Part shown: piece by piece, positions 48,252 through 55,554 of the stretch
Numbering within the stretch: the first letter of the stretch is position 1
How the letters are laid out: the number at the start of each line of letters is the position of its first letter
The notes under the pieces: model-generated
The model's input: only the letters and a program-made list of their open reading frames with translations
What the model was told of the DNA's origin: nothing
The model's database searches: none
Assembly (NCBI GenBank): GCA_026126025.1
Contig: JAHCJZ010000013.1
Span: 1-64,000, forward strand
Origin: Bauldia sp.
Lineage (GTDB): Bacteria > Pseudomonadota > Alphaproteobacteria > Rhizobiales > Kaistiaceae
Length of the DNA stretch: 64,000 nt
Direction: 5' to 3'
Position numbers and translations under genes: made by a program

Positions 48252-50843
48252 TCATCCGCCCCGGAGCTTCTCCATCGGCAGCACCTGGTCGACGTCGAAA
48301 TATCCCTTCCACGGGTCGGGGCGCATCGCCTTCAGCGCGTCCTTGTAGGTCTCGACCGTGACCGGATGCGCGTTCTCCAGCGTGTCGAGCGCCTTCCAGG
48401 AGATCGGCCAGGAGAGGGTCGCGCCGGGCTTGGCGCGGGTCGAGAACGGGCCGATCGCGGTCGCGCCGCGGCCGTTGCGCAGATAGTCGATGAAGATGCG
48501 ACCCTTCCGCTTTGCCTTCGACATCTCCGCGAGGTACTTCGTCGGCTCCTCGGCGGCCATGGTGCGGGCGAGCGCCTCGGCGAAGAGACGGATGTCCTCC
48601 CAGTAATGCTTCGGCGTCAGCGGCACCACGACGTGGATGCCCTTGCCGCCGGTCACCATCGGAAACGAGGTGAGGCCGATCGATTTGAGGCGGTCGCGCA
48701 TCTCGCGGGCGCCGGCCTTCACCGCGTCGAAGCCGATGTCCTCGTCGGGGTCGAAGTCGAACACCAGGCGGTCGGGCTGCTCCAACGTGTCGACATGCGA
48801 GCCCCAGATATGGAGCTCGAGCGCCCCCATCTGCACCGCAGCGACGAGGCCGCGTTTGTCCTCGATGTAGAGGTAGGTGTCGGTGCCGTCGCGCTCGGTG
48901 ATCTCGATCGGCCGGAACTCCTCCGGGAAGCCCTTGGTGGCGTGCTTCTGGAAGAAGCAGTCCGCGCCCTCGCCGCGCGGGCAGCGCACCAGGCTGAGCG
49001 GCCGGTTGGCGATGTGCGGCAGGATGCGGTCGGCGACATCGAGATAGTACTGGATCAGCTGCTTCTTGGTGATCTTCCGCTGCGGGAAGAGGACGCGGCC
49101 GGGATTGGTGACCTTGACGCCCTCGATCTCGATCGCGTTGCCGTCCCTGTCGCGCTCGATGGTGAGGATGGTCGTCACCTTCTTCGGCGGATCGGCGTCC
49201 TTTGCCGGCGGAGGGGTCGGGGCCGGCATGTCGGGCGCGGTATCGACCTCGGCCGCCGATTTGTCCTGGCGCAGGCCCTTGAAGCTCGCCTGGCGGAGGA
49301 GGTTGTCCGACGAGATGCCGCGGAAGGCGACCTCGACGACGACCTCCGGCTTCACATAGGTCACCTTCTGCTGGCGGACGAATTCCGGCGGCACCTCCAC
49401 CGGCGGCTTCTTCACGATGCGCGGCTCCAGCTCCGGCCACAGCAGGTCCAGCTCGCGCCGGCCGAAGCCGCTGCCGACCTTGCCGCGATAGACCAGCTTG
49501 CCGTCCTCGCGCGAGGCGAGGAGGAGCGCGCCGAACTCCTTGCTCTTCACCGTGGAGGCCTCGAAGCCGACGACGATGAACTCGTCGCCGAGGCCTGTCT
49601 TCGCCTTGAGCCAGGTCCTGGTGCGCTCGGAGCGGTAGCGCGCGTCGGCGCGCTTGGAGATGATGCCTTCGAGGCTGAGCTTCGCCGCGTGCTCGAAGAA
49701 GGCCGCGCCATTGCCGACGACGTGGTCGGAGTAGAGCAGCGGCCCGGCCTTCGGGCTGTCGCGGAGGAGCTCGGCGAGCTTCGCCTTTCGCTCGACCAGC
49801 GGCAGGTTGCGGAGCGACTCGCCGTCGAGCTCGATGAGGTCGAAGAGCTCGTACACCATGCGGCTGCTCCGGCCCTCGGCGATCGCATTCTGCAGCGCGC
49901 CGAAGTCGCTCCTCCCCTTGGCGTCGAGGACGGCGACCTCGCCGTCGAGCAGCGCGCTCTTGCACGGCAGGTCGGCGATCGGCTGGACCAGGGCGGAGAA
50001 CTTGTCGGTCCAGTCGAGGCCGTTGCGGGTGTAGATGCGGACGAGCCCGCCCGCGACAGCGGTGATCGCGCGGTAGCCGTCATACTTGATCTCGTGCACC
50101 CACTCCTCGCCCTCGGGCGCATCCTCGACCAGCGTCGCCATCTGCGGCGCGGCGAATTTCGGCAGCGGCAGGCGTTCGCCGGAGGCGTCCTTGCGCGGCG
50201 CGCGCTTGTCCGACGCATCGGCGCCGGCGCGGCGGCGGGCGCCCGACCGCGTCCATTCGAGGTCGCCCTCGGCGATCTCCGCCATGGTACGGCCGGTGCG
50301 CACGCTGGTCAGCGCCCGTTCGGTGATCGGCGTGGTCTCGGTCTGGGCGTAGTCGTCGCGCTCCTTGAAGAGGAGCCAGTTCTCGGCCTTCGACTTGCGG
50401 TCGCGGTTATTCCTGATCCGCACCAGCATCCAGCGGCCCTTCAGGCGCGCGCCGTGGATGACGAATTTGAGCTTGCCCTCGTCGAGCTTGTCCTCGTCGG
50501 GGACCGGCTCCCAGGTGCCCTCGTCCCACAGCATGACGGTGCCGCCGCCATACTCGCCCTTCGGGATGGTGCCTTCGAAGTCGCCATAGTCGAGCGGGTG
50601 GTCCTCGGTGCGGACCGCGAGGCGCTTGTCGGCGGGGTCGAGGCTCGGTCCGCGGGTCACCGCCCAGCTCTTGAAGACGCCGTCCTTCTCCAGCCGCAGA
50701 TCGTAATGCAGCCGCGTCGCGTCGTGCTTCTGGATCAGATAGCGGTTGCCGCCCGCCTTCCGCTTCTGGCGCCCGCCGCCGGGCTCTGCGGTCTTCCGGA
50801 AATCACGCTTCGCGCGATAGGTCTTGAGGAGGTCGTCGGCCAT
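48252..50843 (-). CDS. ligD: ATP-dependent DNA ligase D (phosphoesterase-ligase-polymerase)
   Basis: 863 residues. Order of domains: 3'-phosphoesterase (~1-200; HDATRLHYDLRLEKDGVFKSW, DFEGTIPKGEYGGG), ATP-dependent ligase (~215-525; EIKYDGYRAI with the adenylated Lys, IYTRNGLDWTDKF) and primase-polymerase (~555-863; VLFPQRKITKKQLIQYYL, FDFDPDEDIGF with the metal-binding Asp, GGKGIHVVVPL). This is the full rhizobial/pseudomonad-type LigD of bacterial non-homologous end joining, working with Ku. It begins 6 nt after the HEPN-type gene and so is cotranscribed with it. Confidence 0.97.
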   Translation of the reverse strand: MADDLLKTYRAKRDFRKTAEPGGGRQKRKAGGNRYLIQKHDATRLHYDLRLEKDGVFKSWAVTRGPSLDPADKRLAVRTEDHPLDYGDFEGTIPKGEYGGGTVMLWDEGTWEPVPDEDKLDEGKLKFVIHGARLKGRWMLVRIRNNRDRKSKAENWLLFKERDDYAQTETTPITERALTSVRTGRTMAEIAEGDLEWTRSGARRRAGADASDKRAPRKDASGERLPLPKFAAPQMATLVEDAPEGEEWVHEIKYDGYRAITAVAGGLVRIYTRNGLDWTDKFSALVQPIADLPCKSALLDGEVAVLDAKGRSDFGALQNAIAEGRSSRMVYELFDLIELDGESLRNLPLVERKAKLAELLRDSPKAGPLLYSDHVVGNGAAFFEHAAKLSLEGIISKRADARYRSERTRTWLKAKTGLGDEFIVVGFEASTVKSKEFGALLLASREDGKLVYRGKVGSGFGRRELDLLWPELEPRIVKKPPVEVPPEFVRQQKVTYVKPEVVVEVAFRGISSDNLLRQASFKGLRQDKSAAEVDTAPDMPAPTPPPAKDADPPKKVTTILTIERDRDGNAIEIEGVKVTNPGRVLFPQRKITKKQLIQYYLDVADRILPHIANRPLSLVRCPRGEGADCFFQKHATKGFPEEFRPIEITERDGTDTYLYIEDKRGLVAAVQMGALELHIWGSHVDTLEQPDRLVFDFDPDEDIGFDAVKAGAREMRDRLKSIGLTSFPMVTGGKGIHVVVPLTPKHYWEDIRLFAEALARTMAAEEPTKYLAEMSKAKRKGRIFIDYLRNGRGATAIGPFSTRAKPGATLSWPISWKALDTLENAHPVTVETYKDALKAMRPDPWKGYFDVDQVLPMEKLRGG

Positions 50844-50849
50844 CGGCGT

Positions 50850-51320
50850 TCACGGGCGGATCTTGAAGAGCACAAGAGCGGCAAAGGCCTGCCGGTGCTT
50901 CACAGGGGCCGCGCGAAAGCCGGCGAGGACGGTCTCGACCGCCGCGATGTCACCGAGGACGGCGGACTTGTACGGCTTCGCGTCGGGATCGTAATCCGCC
51001 GCGTGACGCTTGATCTGCATCTGGACGAACAGATCGGCGAAATTCCGTATCGACCGCGGGAATGCCGGCATCACGGTCCCGTTCAGGCAGGCGTTCTTGG
51101 CAGTTCCGTGTTCAAGCGCCCGGTAGACCTGATTCCAGGCCGGTCTGCTGCGCTTGGCCCCTGGTCCGCCGATCAGGAGGTCGGCACACGAGCGCGCCAG
51201 CTCGTGAAATAATGCATAGTAGGCGCTGCTGATCGCGCGGCGCAGGTTCGCGTGCCTGGGCTTGCTCCTGTTCGACGCGACGAGGTCTTTCGCCGTCCTG
51301 ATGAGGTCGTCAGGAAGCAA
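50850..51320 (-). CDS. HEPN-domain-like protein (UPF0332-type pattern)
   Basis: 156 residues from a TTG at 51320. All-helical, with NLRRAISSAYYALFHELARSC (the HEPN YYAxFH helix) and QIKRHAADYDPDAKPYK, the RHxADYxP motif typical of HEPN proteins. HEPN domains often belong to RNA-cleaving or nucleotide-binding proteins and to toxin-antitoxin pairs; a clear RxxxxxH nuclease motif is not seen, although RALEH and KRH are nearby. It overlaps the small gene upstream by 11 nt and lies 6 nt before ligD, so the pair sits inside the ku-ligD run. Function is unknown. Confidence 0.75.
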   Translation of the reverse strand: MLPDDLIRTAKDLVASNRSKPRHANLRRAISSAYYALFHELARSCADLLIGGPGAKRSRPAWNQVYRALEHGTAKNACLNGTVMPAFPRSIRNFADLFVQMQIKRHAADYDPDAKPYKSAVLGDIAAVETVLAGFRAAPVKHRQAFAALVLFKIRP

Positions 51321-51603
51321 GCGCTCGAGGCCTGATGTCCGCTCGCGAAATGAACGTCAGAAGCGGAAACGTCGCCACGTCGATGGCGGCCAGTCTGGGC
51401 CGAAGGAGACCTACGGCTCCCACGAGTTTCCGGGCATCGAGGTCGTGGACGGTGCCTTCATACACGACGTCGATCCGCAAAACCGGCATACCGTCTGCGT
51501 CCGCGTCCTCCTCGACCGTCACGTCGAGTATCCGCACCGGACGAAAATCCTCGGCAAGAGCCTGCTTCACCGTAGCAGCGATCGTCTGAAGGTCGGCCAT
51601 CAT
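51310..51603 (-). CDS. Small partner protein of the HEPN-type gene, unknown function
   Basis: 97 residues from ATG 51603 (GTGGAG 6 nt upstream; ATG 51600 also possible). It shows an alpha-beta pattern: ADLQTIAATVKQALAEDF, then strand RPVRILDVTVEEDADADG, strand MPVLRIDVVYEG, a helix DARKLVGAVGLLRPRLAA and TFPLLTFISRADI. I do not recognise a family. The 11-nt overlap with the following HEPN-type gene suggests coupled translation and a physical pair, as in antitoxin-toxin operons; this is inference. Confidence 0.7.
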   Translation of the reverse strand: MMADLQTIAATVKQALAEDFRPVRILDVTVEEDADADGMPVLRIDVVYEGTVHDLDARKLVGAVGLLRPRLAAIDVATFPLLTFISRADIRPRALAS

Positions 51604-51708
51604 AGGCTCCACGACACCGGCTCATTCAGCCGGGCAGTGCGAAGATAGGACAGCGGGGACGCCGGGCATACCCCTCCCGGCCCTTGCCGGGTGACGGTAT
51701 CTTGCCGA

Positions 51709-52602
51709 CTAAGCCGCCTTCTTGCCGCGGGTGCCGGTCTTGGCGGTCTTCGCCTTCGACGCGCGCTTGGTTTCGGCGGGTTCCTCGGCTGCCTTGCGGG
51801 CGGCGGTCTTCGCCTTGCCCCTGGCGCCGTCGCCCGACATGCTCTTCTTCAGCGCGTCCATGAGGTTGATGACCTTGGCGCCGACCTCCGGCTCCTCGAT
51901 CGCCTCGGGCGGGCGATCCTCCAGCTTGGCCTGGATCAGCTCGCGGAGCGCAACTTCGTAGGGGTCCTTGAAGGCCTTGGGATCGAACGGCTTGGTCTTC
52001 CGCTTGATCAGCTCTTCGGCCATGCCGAGGAGCTCCTCCTCGGGCTTCTTGCTGGGGACGTTGTCGTAGAAGGCGTCCGCCTTCTGGACCTCGTCGGCAT
52101 AGTGCAGCGTCTCGATGATCAGGCCCTTGCCGAAGGGCTTCAGCGCCACGAGGTTGCTCTTGCCGCGCACCACGAGATGGCCGATGCCGATCTTCCTGGT
52201 CTCCTTCAGTGCGTCGCGCAGCACGACATAGGCCTCGCCGGCGACTTCGTCATTCTCGGGCGCCACGTAATAGGCCTTGTCGAAATAGACCGGGTCGATC
52301 TCGTCATCGTCGACGAACTGGACGAGATCGATCGTCCGCTTCGCCTCCAGCTTGACGTTGTCGATCTCCTCGTCCTCGAAGAGGACGTATTTGCCCTTCT
52401 CGACCTCGTAGCCCTTGACGATCTCGTCGGCGTCGACCGCGCCGTGGCCGGGCACCACCTTCTCGTAGCGGATGCGCTTTCCGCTCGGCTTGTGGATCTG
52501 GTTGAAGGCGACCCGCGCCGCGCTCTTGGTCGATGAGAACACCTCTACCGGGATCGACACCAGCGCCAGCCGGATCGTCCCCTGCCAATACGCACGCGCC
52601 AT
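51709..52602 (-). CDS. ku: Non-homologous end-joining protein Ku
   Basis: 297 residues from ATG 52602 (GGAGAGG just upstream). It binds DNA ends as a ring and recruits LigD. Ku family pieces: WQGTIRLALVSIPVEVFSST, VAFNQIHKPSGKRIRYEKV, DEIVKGYEVEKGKYVLFEDEE, and the bridge region YYVAPENDEVAGEAYVVLRDAL. The C-terminus is a Lys/Ala/Arg-rich tail (KAKTAARKAA, KTAKTGTRGKKAA) like those that bind DNA. It is followed on the same strand by the small gene, the HEPN-type gene and ligD. Confidence 0.97.
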   Translation of the reverse strand: MARAYWQGTIRLALVSIPVEVFSSTKSAARVAFNQIHKPSGKRIRYEKVVPGHGAVDADEIVKGYEVEKGKYVLFEDEEIDNVKLEAKRTIDLVQFVDDDEIDPVYFDKAYYVAPENDEVAGEAYVVLRDALKETRKIGIGHLVVRGKSNLVALKPFGKGLIIETLHYADEVQKADAFYDNVPSKKPEEELLGMAEELIKRKTKPFDPKAFKDPYEVALRELIQAKLEDRPPEAIEEPEVGAKVINLMDALKKSMSGDGARGKAKTAARKAAEEPAETKRASKAKTAKTGTRGKKAA

Positions 52603-52676
52603 GGACCTCTCCTCGGAACTCGTCACTGCGGGAACGACGCCCTTGGCGGGCAGGTTCCCACGCCGCTCCCTCGATT

Positions 52677-52705
52677 CGCTTGACGGAATGGCTAAATGTC
52701 AAGCG
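52677..52705. promoter_or_regulatory. Inverted repeat between ku and the AlkB-like gene
   Basis: Perfect 8-bp arms CGCTTGAC and GTCAAGCG separated by 13 bp. On the minus strand the arm contains a perfect -35-like TTGACA reading towards ku (no good -10 at 17 bp). An operator for a dimeric regulator of ku and/or the divergent gene is possible. Confidence 0.4.
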
Positions 52706-52874
52706 GTTCACGTCAGGTGTATGACGCGGCCGGGCGCTGATTTCCGCGATTCGGCCGCGGCGGCACAACCTCAGGTCGCGCGCCCGAGCGGCTTCCCAAC
52801 AGGGCGACGTGTCGCGGTGGCACGCGGCCGGCTATTGCCCTATGGCAAGGGGATAGCGCGAGCCGGAGACCACC

Positions 52875-54068
52875 TTGGCCCCACGCGTCCTTTGGCGTTA
52901 CTCGATCCCCATCCTCCTGCTCCTCGGCGCGATCGCGTCGCTGGTGGCGGGCGGCATCTATGTCTGGCTCGCGCTGGTGGCGATCCTCATCCTCGGCGTT
53001 CCGATCGACGAGGCGATCGGCGACGACCGGCATCATCTGTCGAACGCGGCGAAGTCGCTGTTCGTTCTCAACCTGGTCGTGGCGCTGCCGCTGGTGATGC
53101 TCCTCACCGTCGTCCAGCTCTACCATTTCACCATAGGGGACACGCTCGGCCTGCGGTCCTTCCTCGCTTCGATCGGCATTCCGTTCGGCGAGGTGCCGCC
53201 CGGCTGGCTCCCGGCCGAGCCGGTGGCGATCCTGCTTGTCGCCGAGCTTTATGCCTCGGCGGGCGTCGCGGCGGGGCACGAGCTGGTGCACTGGACCAGC
53301 AACCGCTGGGCGGTGATGGTCGGCCGCTTCCTTCTGGCCTTCACGCTCGACACCAGCTATTCGATCTCGCACGTCTACGGCCATCACCGCACCGTCGGGC
53401 TCTACCGCGATCCGGCGACGGCGCGGCGCAACGAGTCGGTCTACGGCTTCTTCGTGCGGACCAATATCGGCCAGATCCGCGAGGCGTTTCAGATCGAGGC
53501 CGAGCGGCTGCGCAAGAAGGGCCAGGCGGTCGTCTCGTGGCGGAACCGTGCGATCCGCGGCCAGCTCTACTCGCTCGCGATCATCGTCGCGGCGTACCTC
53601 ATCGCGGGCTGGGCCGGCGTCGGCATTTTCCTCCTCACCGCCCTCCTCGGCCGCTTCACGCATCAGAGCATCACCTTCTTCCAGCATTACGGGCTGGTGC
53701 GCGCCGAGGGGACGCCGATCGCGGCGCGGCATTCCTGGGATTCGGCGCGCCTGGTCTCGAACGCCGCGCTCCACAACGTGCCCCATCACGCGCAGCACCA
53801 CCTTTCCGGCAGCAAGCGCTCGTGGGAGCTGCCGGCCGCCGGCGACGCCTCGCCGAACCTTCCCGTCGGCTATCGCGGCATGTTCCTTCTCTCGCTGATG
53901 CCGCGGCGCTACCGCAAGGCGGTGAACCCGATCCTGCGCGAATGGGACAAGAATTTCGCCAGCGAGGCGGAGAAGGCGCTGATCCGCCAGCGCGGCTGGG
54001 AGATCCCGGAGAACTTCAACTGGCGCGCCCGCATCCGCCGCACCCGCATCGCCGACGCGGCGGAGTAG
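52875..54068 (+). CDS. AlkB-like membrane di-iron monooxygenase/desaturase
   Basis: 397 residues from a TTG at 52875 with GGAG upstream. Six hydrophobic helices and the histidine boxes of integral-membrane di-iron enzymes: GHELVHWTSNRW (~134-145), HVYGHHRTVG (~170) and PHHAQHHLSG (~305). The family resembles alkane 1-monooxygenase, but several AlkB-type residues differ: the second box lacks the leading Glu, the NYxEHYG motif reads TFFQHYGL, and the third box lacks the RHSDHHA form. Substrate could be an alkane, fatty acid or terpenoid. It is divergent from ku and is followed by a palindromic repeat. Confidence 0.82.
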   Translation: MAPRVLWRYSIPILLLLGAIASLVAGGIYVWLALVAILILGVPIDEAIGDDRHHLSNAAKSLFVLNLVVALPLVMLLTVVQLYHFTIGDTLGLRSFLASIGIPFGEVPPGWLPAEPVAILLVAELYASAGVAAGHELVHWTSNRWAVMVGRFLLAFTLDTSYSISHVYGHHRTVGLYRDPATARRNESVYGFFVRTNIGQIREAFQIEAERLRKKGQAVVSWRNRAIRGQLYSLAIIVAAYLIAGWAGVGIFLLTALLGRFTHQSITFFQHYGLVRAEGTPIAARHSWDSARLVSNAALHNVPHHAQHHLSGSKRSWELPAAGDASPNLPVGYRGMFLLSLMPRRYRKAVNPILREWDKNFASEAEKALIRQRGWEIPENFNWRARIRRTRIADAAE

Positions 54069-54086
54069 CAGGGCGCAAGGACCGCC

Positions 54087-54182
54087 GGTCCTTCGAGGCC
54101 CGGCTTCGCCGGGCTCCTCAGGATGAGGCAATCCACAACACGGACCTCATCCTGAGGTGCGAGCGCAGCGAGCCTCGAAGGA
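54087..54182. repeat. Paired TCCTTCGAGG...CCTCAGGATGAGG palindromic repeat
   Basis: GGTCCTTCGAGGCCCGGCTTCGCCGGGCTCCTCAGGATGAGG unit (first part 54087-54127) followed by its inverted partner (54145-54182, CCTCATCCTGAGG to CCTCGAAGGA). It is the third such compound in the window and lies between two convergent genes. Confidence 0.8.
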
Positions 54183-54193
54183 TAGCGGCACGC

Positions 54194-55315
54194 TCAGTAG
54201 ACCGGACCAAACCTGACATCGTGTGATGCCTCGGGCGCGGCAAAGGCGAGAAGCCGTTCGCCCTCCTCCGCCAGCGCCCGCTGGTCCTTCTTCGCCAGCT
54301 TGGCGAAGGGCTCGAGCGTCAAAGTAGCCGTCGCCTTCGCTTCGTCGATCTTCCAGAAGCCGGCGACGAACCCGTCGATCAGGAAGGCGCGGACGTTGAG
54401 GTTCTGCGGCACCGCGCGGGGCGGCGCGAGGGCGAGCACGCGTTCGCGGTGGGCGAAGCCGAGGGTGAGGTTGTCGTAGACCGGGAGGAAGCGCGGCGGC
54501 GCCGGGGTGTCCTCATCCGGCCGCGGCGCGTCGGGCAGATCGAAGAGCTCGCGGCCGGTTTCGTCGCTGAAGGTGACGAGTTCCGGGCGGAGCGTCTCGA
54601 AGGCCGGGGCGAGCTTGGTCAGTCCCGACCAGGCCTGCATGTCCTTCACCGTGGCCGGACCGAACGCCGCGAGATAGCGGCGCGTGACCTCGGCGACGTC
54701 CGGCATTGCGGTCGGCTTCTTCAGCCAGCTCTCGACGGTCGCCACCTTGGGGAGGCCGCCCTGCCCCCACAGCCCGCGCGGCGGCACCTGCACCAGCGGC
54801 GTCATGTAGTGAAAGACGTAGGACAGCGCATTCGCGTCGAAGCCGGGGAAGCGCTCCGCGAGCATCGGACGAAGCTCGGCCAGCGTCTGCGGCCTGCCCT
54901 CCAGCGCCGCGCGCCCGGCGGCGACGACTGCGTCGGTGTCGACGCCCCTCGTCGCCTTGCCGAAGGAGGTGGACTGCAGAAGCCGCGTCAACACCGGCTG
55001 CACGAGAATGCGCAGCGTCAGCGCGTCCCTCGCGGTGACGAGGTGGATCGTCCCGCGCAGATTGGCGATGCGGATCGCCTTCCGGGACTCGATCTCCCGC
55101 GACAGGTCGGCGGGCGCGAAGGCGCCAAGCCGCGACCACAATGCGAAATACGGGTCGGTCGGCACCTGCGCCTGCATGCCGACGAGGTGGTCGACAGCCT
55201 CGATGGCGGAGCGGTTCGACCGTTCCAGCAGCATCTGGCGGGCCAGCAGCGCGCGGTTGAGCGCGCGATGGCCGAGGACCGGTCGGGATGCCGCGGCGGT
55301 TGCTTTCCTCACCAT
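54194..55315 (-). CDS. AlkZ/YcaQ-like winged-helix protein, candidate DNA glycosylase
   Basis: 373 residues from ATG 55315. It matches the HTH_42 family (winged-helix DNA-binding domain), with VDHLVGMQAQVPTDPYFALWSRL near the N-terminus. The MQAQ motif (Gln48 and Gln50) is the QxQ catalytic form described for AlkZ, which excises bulky alkylated and cross-linked bases; YcaQ has QxD. Other pieces: GTIHLVTARDALTLR, YLAAFGPATVKDMQAWSGL, and LPVYDNLTLGFAHRERV with a FLIDGFVAGFWK strand. Position between the NHEJ genes and uvrA fits a repair role. Enzymatic activity is inferred. Confidence 0.8.
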   Translation of the reverse strand: MVRKATAAASRPVLGHRALNRALLARQMLLERSNRSAIEAVDHLVGMQAQVPTDPYFALWSRLGAFAPADLSREIESRKAIRIANLRGTIHLVTARDALTLRILVQPVLTRLLQSTSFGKATRGVDTDAVVAAGRAALEGRPQTLAELRPMLAERFPGFDANALSYVFHYMTPLVQVPPRGLWGQGGLPKVATVESWLKKPTAMPDVAEVTRRYLAAFGPATVKDMQAWSGLTKLAPAFETLRPELVTFSDETGRELFDLPDAPRPDEDTPAPPRFLPVYDNLTLGFAHRERVLALAPPRAVPQNLNVRAFLIDGFVAGFWKIDEAKATATLTLEPFAKLAKKDQRALAEEGERLLAFAAPEASHDVRFGPVY

Positions 55316-55457
55316 CGGCCGACTATCGCCGACGCGCTGCCGGCGGGCCAGCCGAACCCGTCCAGCGCCCGTGGCCAAGCGGGCGACCGGCCATCGCGTT
55401 TGGCGAGGTGCGGCAACGGTTTCCGGTGCGGTCCACAGGCCGCAAGGCGGGCATGTC

Positions 55458-55472
55458 GTTCACCTCTTGTTT
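55458..55472. promoter_or_regulatory. Probable LexA (SOS) box upstream of uvrA
   Basis: GTTCACCTCTTGTTT matches GTTC-N7-GTTC with one mismatch at the last base. It lies 83 bp before the uvrA ATG, close to the 88-bp spacing of the ssb box. Confidence 0.6.
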
Positions 55473-55554
55473 CCTGTCGGAAGAAGCCTAAGTTCGGGCT
55501 TCTCCCGCGCTGCCGAGGCGGACCGGCGGGCGGTCGATCACCACCACCGGGCCC

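Noticed and set aside
48366-51212. 948-codon open frame opposite ligD and the HEPN-like gene
   Set aside because: Shadow of ligD; composition and lack of motifs rule it out.
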